Positions 1 to 7,565 of a stretch of 64,000 nt of DNA are shown here, piece after piece (position 1 is the first letter of the stretch; each line of letters opens with the position of its first letter). Where the stretch lies: NCBI GenBank assembly GCA_031826515.1, contig CP134536.1, positions 3,788,501 through 3,852,500 on the forward strand. The letters are read 5' to 3'. The position numbers and the translations under genes are program-made. Origin of the DNA: Flavobacteriaceae bacterium HL-DH10 (GTDB lineage Bacteria > Bacteroidota > Bacteroidia > Flavobacteriales > Flavobacteriaceae). The notes beneath the pieces are model-generated. The model made no database searches, was not told where the DNA came from, and saw only the letters and a program-made list of their open reading frames with translations.

Positions 1-2
1 CG

Positions 3-332
3 TATAATGGGAAAAATATTTTTAAAATAGAAGATGATGATAATTCAAGTCCAGAATATTATAATGTAATATATGATAACAAAAACGGAATGTTTAAAAA
101 TGTAAATGCCATTGATGTATTAAATATTGTAACAGAATTATCAGAATTTAGTGCTTCACTTTATGGAAACACTAATAATCCAACAAGTATTGCTGGAATA
201 TACCACCAAGAAACATTAGATGCATTTGAATACACTTATAATGATAATAATTACCCAATAAAGGCAACTTACCACGATTCTTACCAAGGAAACATAGATT
301 ATACAGCTACCATAGAATATTTCTACGAATAA
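3..332 (+). CDS. C-terminal part of a putative secreted lipoprotein (5' end outside window)
   Basis: The reading frame is open from base 3 with no start in a convincing position, so this is the last 109 codons of a longer gene cut by the window edge; the internal ATG at 90 is not a likely start. The visible part is rich in Asn, Asp and Tyr and ends with alternating aromatic strands (FEYTYND, then TATIEYFYE). This resembles the C-termini of the many flavobacterial surface lipoproteins that track a string of YDxxG-like strands. I do not recognise a specific family and see no catalytic motif. A strong hairpin terminator follows at 351-389. Confidence 0.5.
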   Translation, partial: YNGKNIFKIEDDDNSSPEYYNVIYDNKNGMFKNVNAIDVLNIVTELSEFSASLYGNTNNPTSIAGIYHQETLDAFEYTYNDNNYPIKATYHDSYQGNIDYTATIEYFYE

Positions 333-350
333 AAGCATTACAACTTAACA

Positions 351-389
351 AAAAAAAGGCTAATTCGAAATATGAATTAGCCTTTTTTT
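351..389. terminator. Bidirectional intrinsic terminator
   Basis: Arms AAAAAAAGGCTAATTC (351-366) and GAATTAGCCTTTTTTT (374-389) flank a 7-nt loop. A-tract and T-tract make it work in both directions, serving the convergent partial gene on the left and the rhomboid gene on the right. Confidence 0.85.
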
Positions 390-410
390 CTTTATTAAAA
401 TTAGGATAAT

Positions 411-1061
411 TTACATTTTCCCAGCTTTCTTTAAAACAAACAATAAAACTATTGGTAAAGCTAATAAACCAATCATAAGTAAATTGGTTTGAAATAACCA
501 TGGAGATAAAATTAAAGTAATGACATAGCCACCAATAGCACCACCAAAATGAGCATCATGACCTATATTGCCAATTCTTTTTTTCATTCCGTAAATAGAA
601 TATAATAAATACCCTATACCAAAAATATATGCAGGAATTGGGATAGGTATAAAAAACATTATTAAACTCATACCTGGTTGTAACAAAATAGCTGAATACA
701 AAACACCTGTTACTGCACCGCTAGCCCCTACAGCACTATACTGGTATTCATTTTTATGAAAATATAGCGATAACAAATTACCAAAAAACAAACTCCCTAT
801 ATAAATCAATAAGAAACTAACTATACCAACATAATTAATTACTGTACCTGCAAAAAAATATAAGGTTAGCATATTAAATAATAAATGCTGCGTATCTGCA
901 TGTAAAAACCCAGAACTAAATAAACGTATTTTTTCTCCACGTTGTATACCGCCAACATTAAACTTATATTGATCGAAAAAACCATAGTCACCAAAACCTT
1001 TATAAGATATAATAACATTGGCTGCTATAATTATTATAGTAACTAAATCTAAATTGCCCAT
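411..1061 (-). CDS. Rhomboid family intramembrane serine protease
   Basis: Small six-helix rhomboid (216 residues) that cleaves transmembrane substrates inside the inner membrane. The catalytic serine lies in GASG (residues 112-115, Ser114). The partner histidine is in the late helix motif HDAHFGG (His171). The second helix carries the conserved H-x(3)-N-type segment HLLFNM (59-64). Hydrophobic segments fill nearly the whole length and there is no extra cytoplasmic domain. It is divergent from the acyltransferase gene at 1123, with 61 nt between them. Substrate cannot be inferred; Bacteroidota rhomboids are widespread and mostly uncharacterised. Confidence 0.9.
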   Translation of the reverse strand: MGNLDLVTIIIIAANVIISYKGFGDYGFFDQYKFNVGGIQRGEKIRLFSSGFLHADTQHLLFNMLTLYFFAGTVINYVGIVSFLLIYIGSLFFGNLLSLYFHKNEYQYSAVGASGAVTGVLYSAILLQPGMSLIMFFIPIPIPAYIFGIGYLLYSIYGMKKRIGNIGHDAHFGGAIGGYVITLILSPWLFQTNLLMIGLLALPIVLLFVLKKAGKM

Positions 1062-1090
1062 TACTTAAAAATTTTAATTTCAAATTAGCA

Positions 1091-1098
1091 TATATTTG
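1091..1098 (+). promoter_or_regulatory. Putative -7 promoter element for the acyltransferase gene
   Basis: TATATTTG matches the Bacteroidota -7 consensus TAnnTTTG and lies 25 nt before the ATG at 1123. No clear TTG -33 box is seen at the right distance, so this rests on one element. Confidence 0.4.
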
Positions 1099-1122
1099 CT
1101 GCTACAAATCTAAAATTAATTC

Positions 1123-1998
1123 ATGCAATTTCTAGCATATATTCTTGTTTATCCTCTTTTATGGTTAATATCTATTTTACCCTTTAAAATACTATACGTT
1201 GTATCTGATGGTGTTTATGTATTACTGTATTACATTATTGGATACAGAAAAAAAGTAGTTACCAATAACTTAAAGCTTGTTTTTCCCAACAAAACTGAAA
1301 CAGAAATAAAAGTCATCAGAAAAAAATTCTATCACCATTTATGTGATATGTTTTTAGAAATGGCAAAAACCATGACGATTTCTGAAAAATCATTAAAAAA
1401 ACGTTTTAAAATTAAAAACCCTGAAGAATTAAAACGACTTGAGGCCTTAAATAAAAGTATTATTTTAATTTTTGGGCATTATGCTAGTTGGGAATGGTCT
1501 ATTGTTATTCAAAACTATATTAATTTTAAAGGATTAGCCGTTTATAAGCAATTAGCAAACAAATATTTTGATAAGCTTGTTAGAGATATTCGGTCAAAAT
1601 TTAACACCTCTTTAATTAGCACAAAAGAAACTATATCCGCTATTAATCATAATGAGGAAAATGGTATAAAAAGTATCACTGGTTTTTTAAGCGATCAATC
1701 TCCTAGACTCACTAAAGATGTATATTGGAGTTCGTTTATGGGTATAGAAGTTCCGTGTTTTACAGGTGCTGAACGTTTAGCAAAAAAATTAGATTTATCT
1801 ACCGCCTTTTTAAAAGTAACCAAAGTAAAACGTGGATATTATGAAGCTGAAATTATGACACTTGCTGAAAACTCAAACGATTATAAAGACTACGAACTTA
1901 CCGATATGTTTTTACGCGAAGTTGAAAAGCAAATTTATGAAGCACCTGAATATTATTTTTGGACTCATAAACGTTGGAAACATAAAGGAAAGAAGTAA
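1123..1998 (+). CDS. LpxL/HtrB-family lipid A (lysophospholipid) acyltransferase
   Basis: A 291-residue membrane-anchored acyltransferase of the late lipid A acylation family, which transfers a secondary acyl chain to the Kdo-lipid A precursor at the cytoplasmic face of the inner membrane. An N-terminal hydrophobic segment (about residues 3-40) is followed by the family's HX4E catalytic motif in GHYASWEW (His119, Glu124). A basic C-terminal end (THKRWKHKGKK) is typical. It is encoded alone, and a strong shared terminator separates it from convergent glmM. The family assignment is firm; the exact acyl position or donor is not visible. Confidence 0.88.
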   Translation: MQFLAYILVYPLLWLISILPFKILYVVSDGVYVLLYYIIGYRKKVVTNNLKLVFPNKTETEIKVIRKKFYHHLCDMFLEMAKTMTISEKSLKKRFKIKNPEELKRLEALNKSIILIFGHYASWEWSIVIQNYINFKGLAVYKQLANKYFDKLVRDIRSKFNTSLISTKETISAINHNEENGIKSITGFLSDQSPRLTKDVYWSSFMGIEVPCFTGAERLAKKLDLSTAFLKVTKVKRGYYEAEIMTLAENSNDYKDYELTDMFLREVEKQIYEAPEYYFWTHKRWKHKGKK

Positions 1999-2022
1999 AT
2001 AAAAATATTTCATTACTATCTT

Positions 2023-2064
2023 AAACACCAAAGCAATCTAAATTATTAGATTGCTTTGGTGTTT
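2023..2064. terminator. Bidirectional intrinsic terminator
   Basis: Perfect 19-bp arms, AAACACCAAAGCAATCTAA (2023-2041) and its complement (2046-2064), with a 4-nt loop, flanked by A and T runs. It sits between the convergent acyltransferase gene and glmM. Confidence 0.9.
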
Positions 2065-2079
2065 TATTACTCAATAGCT

Positions 2080-3468
2080 TTAAATTTTAGCAATCGCTCC
2101 TATTTCCTCAATAAGCTTATCAGCTAAAGTATCAGCTTCATCTTGAGATTTTGCTTCTGTATAAATTCTAATAATTGGTTCTGTATTACTTTTTCGTAAG
2201 TGTACCCAACTTTCAGGAAAATCTATTTTCACACCGTCAATGGTTGTTAATTGCTCATTTTGATAACGTGCTTCAATCACTTTTAAAATACCATCAACAT
2301 CTAAATCTGGTGTTAACTCGATCTTCTTTTTACTCATAAAATAATTAGGATAGGTTTTTCTAAGTTCACTTACGCTCATTCTTTTGTCCGCTAATAAACT
2401 TAAAAATAAAGCAACTCCAACAAGCGCATCACGTCCATAATGTGCATCAGGATAAATAATACCACCATTACCTTCTCCTCCAATAACTACTTTATTCTTT
2501 TTCATGAGTTTAACTACATTCACTTCTCCCACAGCACTAGCTTCATATGTGCCACCATGTTTTTCGGTAACATCTCGTAAAGCTCTGGTAGAACTCATAT
2601 TACTCACGGTATTCCCAGGTGTTCTACTTAATACGTAATCGGCACAAGCTACTAACGTATATTCTTCGCCAAACATCTCTCCGTTTTCATCCATAAATGC
2701 TAATCTATCAACATCTGGATCTACCACAATCCCGAAATCGGCTTTATGCTTTTTCACTGCTTCAGATAAATCGGTTAAATGTTCTTTTAAAGGCTCTGGA
2801 TTATGTGGAAAATGTCCGTTTGGTTCACAATACAATTTAATGACATCAACACCTAAACGTTCTAACAATAAAGGAATAGCAATACCACCAGTAGAATTCA
2901 CACCATCAACAACTACTCGAAAACGAGCTTCTTCAATAGGTTTTACGGTAACCAATGGTAAATCTAAAACTTCAATAATATGCAAATCTATATAGGCTCT
3001 ATTCTTTGTTATTTTTCCTAAGCTATCTACATCGGCAAAATTCATGGTATCACTTTCGGCTATTTCTAGAATTTTAGCACCTTCTTCACCATCAAGAAAT
3101 TCTCCATCTGCATTTAATAATTTTAAGGCATTCCATTGTTTTGGATTATGACTGGCAGTTAAAATAATGCCTCCATCGGCATGCTCCATAGGAACTGCAA
3201 CTTCTACAGTTGGTGTTGTAGAAAGTCCTAAATCAACAACATCAATTCCCAAACCAATAAGTGTATTCATAACTAAATTCTGCATCATCTTACCAGAAAT
3301 ACGAGCATCCCTACCAACAACTACTTTATAATTTTCTTTATCACGTTGCTGCTTAATCCAAACCCCATAAGCAGATGCAAATTTAACCGCATCAATAGGT
3401 GTTAGGTTTTCACCTACTTGTCCGCCAATGGTTCCTCTAATTCCTGAAATTGATTTTATTAATGTCAT
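2080..3468 (-). CDS. glmM: Phosphoglucosamine mutase / phosphohexomutase
   Basis: Cytoplasmic alpha-D-phosphohexomutase that interconverts glucosamine-6-phosphate and glucosamine-1-phosphate for peptidoglycan and LPS precursors. All four domains are visible in 462 residues: the phosphoserine loop TASHNP (Ser106), the metal loop DPDVDR (250-255), the sugar-specificity loop GEGNGG, and the C-terminal phosphate-binding RKSNTEPIIRIYTEA. The start at 3468 is preferred over the longer frame from 3561: the extra 31 residues are not conserved-looking, they would overlap the divergent gene at 3546, and a TAnnTTTG element lies at 3491-3498. A general phosphomannomutase role cannot be excluded, because family members are hard to separate by sequence alone. 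Confidence 0.9.
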   Translation of the reverse strand: MTLIKSISGIRGTIGGQVGENLTPIDAVKFASAYGVWIKQQRDKENYKVVVGRDARISGKMMQNLVMNTLIGLGIDVVDLGLSTTPTVEVAVPMEHADGGIILTASHNPKQWNALKLLNADGEFLDGEEGAKILEIAESDTMNFADVDSLGKITKNRAYIDLHIIEVLDLPLVTVKPIEEARFRVVVDGVNSTGGIAIPLLLERLGVDVIKLYCEPNGHFPHNPEPLKEHLTDLSEAVKKHKADFGIVVDPDVDRLAFMDENGEMFGEEYTLVACADYVLSRTPGNTVSNMSSTRALRDVTEKHGGTYEASAVGEVNVVKLMKKNKVVIGGEGNGGIIYPDAHYGRDALVGVALFLSLLADKRMSVSELRKTYPNYFMSKKKIELTPDLDVDGILKVIEARYQNEQLTTIDGVKIDFPESWVHLRKSNTEPIIRIYTEAKSQDEADTLADKLIEEIGAIAKI

Positions 3469-3490
3469 AGTCACTTTTAGTTTAAAAAAA

Positions 3491-3498
3491 CAAATATA
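3491..3498 (-). promoter_or_regulatory. Putative -7 promoter element for glmM
   Basis: On the minus strand this reads TATATTTG, matching TAnnTTTG, 23 nt before the ATG at 3468. A matching -33 box is not evident. It would exclude the upstream in-frame start at 3561. Confidence 0.45.
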
Positions 3499-3545
3499 GT
3501 ATTTCAAAATTGCATTTGTTAATTGGTTATTCGTAAATTTCACAA

Positions 3546-4145
3546 ATGAATTATTTAGCACACATATACCTTTCTGGAGATAATGATTTAGTAACTATTG
3601 GTAATTTTATTGCTGACGGTATTAAAGGGAAAGATTATAAAAATCACCCAAAAGAAATCCAAATAGGCATCTTATTACATCGAAATATTGACACCTATAC
3701 AGATGCTCATAAAACGGTTAGAAAAAGCACGAAACGTTTACACGAAAAATATGGACATTACTCTGGTGTTATTGTTGATATTCTTTATGATCATTTTTTA
3801 GCTAAAAACTGGAATAAATATAGTGAGACACCTCTAGATAATTATGTAAATACTTTTTATGATTCGCTTGAAGAACACTATGATGTACTCCCTTTGCGAA
3901 TTCAAAAAATGATACCTTTTATGATGACTGATAATTGGTTATTAAGTTATGCTTCTATAGAAGGGATTTCAAGAGTTTTAGAAGGTATGAACAGGCGTAC
4001 AAAAAATCGATCAGGTATGCATGAAGCTGTTCAAGAATTAGAAGAATTTTATAATGAATTTGAAAATGAATTTACATTGTTTTTTGACGAATTAATCAGT
4101 TTTTCAAAACAAAAATTAGAAAAATATTCTTTTGAAATATTGTAA
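3546..4145 (+). CDS. ACP phosphodiesterase (AcpH-like, DUF479 family)
   Basis: A 199-residue protein of the acyl carrier protein phosphodiesterase family, which removes the phosphopantetheine arm of ACP. Family landmarks are the start MNYLAHIYLS, the GNFIADGIKG turn, the histidine/aspartate motif LLHRNIDTYTDAH (about residues 44-56), and DILYDHFLAKNW near residue 80. These carry the His and Asp residues expected for a metal-dependent HD-like site. It is divergent from glmM with 77 nt between the two starts. Family assignment is good; activity on ACP in Bacteroidota is inferred only from the family. Confidence 0.85.
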   Translation: MNYLAHIYLSGDNDLVTIGNFIADGIKGKDYKNHPKEIQIGILLHRNIDTYTDAHKTVRKSTKRLHEKYGHYSGVIVDILYDHFLAKNWNKYSETPLDNYVNTFYDSLEEHYDVLPLRIQKMIPFMMTDNWLLSYASIEGISRVLEGMNRRTKNRSGMHEAVQELEEFYNEFENEFTLFFDELISFSKQKLEKYSFEIL

Positions 4146-4284
4146 AAGTAACTTCCGACAGAATCCATTTAAATAAGATTAAATACAAAGCCTTATACCG
4201 ATTATCGAAATCAAATAACATCTGTCGGTTTTTATCGGTTTTACTATTTTAATTAGCTATTAATTAATAATTTAGAACCGGATT

Positions 4285-4300
4285 ACTATTTTAAAATAGT
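4285..4300. repeat. 16-bp perfect palindrome before the hypothetical gene at 4308
   Basis: ACTATTTTAAAATAGT is a perfect inverted repeat ending 8 nt before the ATG at 4308. The half sequence TTACTATTTT also occurs about 40 nt earlier. It has no T-run and could be an operator or chance in AT-rich DNA. Confidence 0.3.
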
Positions 4301-4307
4301 CTTATTA

Positions 4308-5039
4308 GTGAAAATTATGCCCATCAAATCAAAAAAAATATTAAAAATAGTATTAGGAGTAATTATATTTTTCACCTTACCAAGCTTTCTTTTTTTTGGT
4401 TTTCTTTATTTTAAGTACAATGAAGATCTACCCACAGGTATTGAAGGTAAAAAAGCAGATACTTTGGCATATAAAATGCTAGAAGCTTTAAACTATGAGG
4501 CATATGAAAACACCGATTATATTGAATGGACATTTAAAAAGCGTCGCCACTATAAATGGAAAAAATCTAAAAATATTTGCGAAGTATACTGGAAAGAACA
4601 CAAAGTAAATCTAGACCTGAAAAATTACTCAAATAGTAAGGTTTATATACATGGTTTTATAATAGAAAGTGATCTGAGAGAAGAGCTTATTGAAAAAGCT
4701 ATAAAGTATTTTAATAACGATTCGTTTTGGTTAGTTGCGCCTTATAAAGTTTTTGATGCTGGTGTTGCGCGTAAATTGGTAACCCTTGAAGATGATAGCA
4801 AAGCCTTATTGGTTACATACACAAAAGGTGGAAATACTCCAGGAGATTCGTATTTGTGGTTACTTGACAAAACCTATAAACCTAAAGCATTTAAAATTTG
4901 GGCTTCTGTATTGCCTATTAATGGTTTAGAAGCTTCTTGGAGTAATTGGACTGCTTTAGATAGTGGTATACAATTGCCAACATTTCACAAATTACTATTT
5001 TTAGGCATAGAGATTACTGATATTAAGGGAACGTATTAA
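4308..5039 (+). CDS. Hypothetical single-pass membrane protein
   Basis: Unrecognised 243-residue protein. A lysine-rich start is followed by one hydrophobic segment (about residues 12-34), which suggests an inner-membrane anchor or uncleaved signal with the rest outside the cytoplasm. The soluble part is rich in Trp, Tyr and Lys (for example KKRRHYKWKKSKN near residue 77) and contains a long alpha/beta stretch ending in LLFLGIEITDIKGTY. No cysteine pair, lipobox or enzymatic motif is visible. A start at 4317 (third codon after the first ATG) is equally possible. It stands alone between the AcpH-like gene and the AbiH relic. Confidence 0.6.
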   Translation: MKIMPIKSKKILKIVLGVIIFFTLPSFLFFGFLYFKYNEDLPTGIEGKKADTLAYKMLEALNYEAYENTDYIEWTFKKRRHYKWKKSKNICEVYWKEHKVNLDLKNYSNSKVYIHGFIIESDLREELIEKAIKYFNNDSFWLVAPYKVFDAGVARKLVTLEDDSKALLVTYTKGGNTPGDSYLWLLDKTYKPKAFKIWASVLPINGLEASWSNWTALDSGIQLPTFHKLLFLGIEITDIKGTY

Positions 5040-5050
5040 AAAAACATTGA

Positions 5051-6103
5051 ATGCAAAAAAGTTTTATTAATAGGAAATGGATTTGACATAGCCCATAAAG
5101 CTCCTACTAGTTTTCTTGACTTTTCAGAGTATCTAATTAAAGAAATATACATTTAAAAAAGATGCATCAATATATTTTGAATCTACAATAATCAATAAAG
5201 CCTCAAAACACTGTCTTTCCGGGAAATGAAAATTTAAATTGTGCAAATTGGAACTTATTTGGTGTTTTTGTTTTCAATAAAAACAAACAATATGAAATGC
5301 TCAATAGAAATGCAGACTATTGGTTAAACCATTTATCCAACAAACTTCTCTTTATTCTATTAAAGGAAAAATCGAAATATTGGTTTAGCATAGAAGATAC
5401 ATTTTACAGACATATTAATGAGATTTATAATAAAATGCAATCTGCTAATTATGAACTAAAAAATTTAACTCCAACACTTGATAAATTAAATAATGATTTT
5501 AACGAGATTAAGAGTCTTCTAAAAGAATATTTATTAACTATTAATATTGAAAAAAACAGATCTGTTGAATTGTTTTTTAGAAAATTTAATGAAGGAAATA
5601 ATCTCCTAAATGGTGAGTTACACATAATAAATTTTAATTATACAGGAACAATAAAAAATACAACTTACCTAAAAAAGCATTACACTTGTATTACCCAATT
5701 CACGGTACTTTAGAGAATGAAATAATATTTGGGTACGGAAATGATATAGATAATAGTTATCATTTAATAAAAGAATTTGGTGATGATAAGTTCCTTCACC
5801 ATTTTAAAACTCACAAGTACTTACTTAATCCTATATTTCAAAGTATACATTCTAATTTATTGCAAACAAAAAAACTTTTTGAAGTTCATGTATTTGGACA
5901 TTCGTTAGGATTGACAGATAAAACTTTACTTCAGGAAATCTTTAACTCGCCAAATTGCAAAAAAAATCCATCTTTACAAAAGATCTGATGAATACAATAA
6001 TAAACTTAAAAATAGTGAACAAATCTTAGTTGAAAAAGAATTTACTAAGCTAACAATGGCTGCATCAAGAACTATTGATGATGAAATAGTAGAATTAAAA
6101 TAG
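5051..6103 (+). pseudogene. Decayed AbiH-family abortive infection gene
   Basis: AbiH proteins are phage-defence proteins with an N-terminal nucleotide-binding-like loop. The pieces are all present but lie in shifting frames. The AbiH start KKVLLIGNGFDIAH is at 5055-5096, one base out of frame with the only ATG (5051), and it stops at 5154. The middle runs in another frame from about 5255 and contains the family motif INFNYTG. The next piece (from 5686) has IHGTL, IIFGYG and FGHSLGLTDK in a third frame. The C-terminus (about 5960-6103, ending in TAG) needs a further shift. At least four frame changes are needed, so it cannot make a full protein. No complete copy or partner defence gene is nearby. 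Confidence 0.85.
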
Positions 6104-6460
6104 TTAACTGTTAAGATTCAAAATTTTTCCCTTCTATCAATCATTCAATTTATAACAGCTGCCGAAAAGAGACGAGATAGAGGTAGTGGCCGAAGGTTTT
6201 CAATGGTTTTAGATGCAGGAGAATATTTAACTGCAATTCAATCTGGGCAATAAATCATTATAAATAGGGGTAATACAGTAAGAATTTATGTTTCTAATGT
6301 AAAATCTTCAACAGATATTAATATTTATAGTATTACAGGTGCCTTAGTTAAATCATTAAAAACTAACAAAGACACTAATTTCGAATTTAAATCTGGTCTT
6401 TGGATTGCTACAGTAAAAACTGAAGAAGGTCAAAAATCAGTAAAATTATTTACTAGATAA
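6104..6460 (+). pseudogene. Relic of a secreted protein with T9SS type A sorting domain
   Basis: Reading on in frame after the AbiH relic gives GRRFSMVLDAGEYLTAIQSGQ-like sequence, then an in-frame TAA (6251-6253), then a typical T9SS type A C-terminal sorting domain: VRIYVSNV, INIYSITGALVKSL, FKSGLWIATVKTEEG and final KLFTR before TAA at 6458. Such domains direct secretion through the type IX system and never stand alone, so this is the tail of a lost exported protein. The upstream part is too short to name the enzyme. It is followed by an intact strong terminator at 6486. Confidence 0.7.
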
Positions 6461-6485
6461 TTTATCATTTTAAATTAATACTTTT

Positions 6486-6520
6486 AAAGGGTGTGTATTA
6501 TATAATACACACCCTTTTTT
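6486..6520 (+). terminator. Perfect palindromic intrinsic terminator
   Basis: AAAGGGTGTGTATTAT (6486-6501) is followed at once by its exact complement (6502-6517) and a T-run to 6520. It closes the relic region. From 6521 to 6690 I see no gene and no clear TAnnTTTG promoter for the operon that follows. Confidence 0.9.
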
Positions 6521-6690
6521 GATATACATATATTATCTATTTAGCCTATTTATTTTATAATTAAATTCAAGTTTATGAAATTGGTCGCCGCTCAAAAATT
6601 ACACAGTTTAATTATTGATTTAACAATATTGCAAGTTAGATTCTACAATGTCTATCATAACTAATTTATAACCCTTATTATTATTATTTT

Positions 6691-7539
6691 ATGCAAAAAC
6701 GTTTTTCAGGAGTTGTAGTACCAATGATAACTCCACTAAATAAAGATTTAACTGTAGATGTTGTTGCTGTAAAACGCATTGTGACACTATTTTCTAAAAA
6801 TAACATTCATCCTCTAGTTTTAGGAACAACAGGTGAATCAAGTTCTATTAACGAAAACGAAAGTATTAAATTAGTTGAAGCTGCAGTAAAGGCAAAGGGT
6901 GAAAATCAATGTATTTATGCCGGGATAGTTGGTAATCAAGTCAGTGATTTAATTAATCGTGGTAATGCATATATAGCGCTTGGTGCAGATTGTGTGGTTG
7001 CTACTCTTCCCTCCTATTATGGACTTACACCAGATCAAATGACTATTTTTTATAAAACACTAGCCGATAAAATATCTGGACCAATAATGCTATATAACAT
7101 AACAGCTACTACACAAATGTCTATTCCATTTGAAGTAATTAGCAAGTTATCTAATCATCCAAATATATGGGGGTTAAAAGATTCGGAACGTGATTTAAAT
7201 CGCATGAAAAATTTTATAAATGAATATAGAGAAAATGAAAAATTCTCATATTTCTGTGGATGGGGAGCACAAAGTGCTGGAAGTTTAAAACTGGGAGCCG
7301 ATGGCATTGTACCGAGTACAGGTAATTATGTGCCAGAAATGTACAAAGAGTTATATAATGCTGCTTTAGATAAAGAATGGAATGTATGTAGTAAATGGCA
7401 AAAAGAAACCGATTTAATAGCTCAACAATACCAAAAAGATAAAACTTTAGGGCAATCACTAGCAGTTCTAAAATCTTTGATGCAGAAAAAAGAATTATGT
7501 AATAAAACCATGATGCCACCATTAACCGAGGTGGAATAA
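6691..7539 (+). CDS. DapA-family (dihydrodipicolinate synthase / N-acetylneuraminate lyase superfamily) lyase
   Basis: A 282-residue class I aldolase-fold enzyme. The GTTGES loop (residues 45-50), the catalytic tyrosine in YNI (Tyr135) and the Schiff-base lysine in GLKDS (Lys163) are all present. The family covers aldolases that split 2-keto-3-deoxy sugar acids into pyruvate and an aldehyde, dehydratases, and true DapA. As first gene of a sugar-acid operon next to a symporter, kinase and dehydrogenases, a catabolic aldolase or dehydratase is far likelier than lysine synthesis. The next gene starts 26 nt downstream. The substrate is not identifiable from sequence; a 2-keto-3-deoxy acid derived from a uronate or deoxy sugar is the working guess. 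Confidence 0.85.
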   Translation: MQKRFSGVVVPMITPLNKDLTVDVVAVKRIVTLFSKNNIHPLVLGTTGESSSINENESIKLVEAAVKAKGENQCIYAGIVGNQVSDLINRGNAYIALGADCVVATLPSYYGLTPDQMTIFYKTLADKISGPIMLYNITATTQMSIPFEVISKLSNHPNIWGLKDSERDLNRMKNFINEYRENEKFSYFCGWGAQSAGSLKLGADGIVPSTGNYVPEMYKELYNAALDKEWNVCSKWQKETDLIAQQYQKDKTLGQSLAVLKSLMQKKELCNKTMMPPLTEVE

Positions 7540-7565
7540 TTTATACCAACTATAACCAAACCATT

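Noticed and set aside
3469-3561. Longer N-terminus for glmM
   Set aside because: The added residues are not enzyme-like, overlap the divergent gene, and a promoter element lies inside them.
4155-4228. CCGACAGA/TCTGTCGG inverted repeat after the AcpH-like gene as a terminator
   Set aside because: The arms are only 8 bp with a 58-nt loop; a stable hairpin is unlikely.
7214-7522. 102-codon minus-strand frame inside the DapA-family gene
   Set aside because: It is fully antisense to a clear enzyme gene and shows no family pattern.
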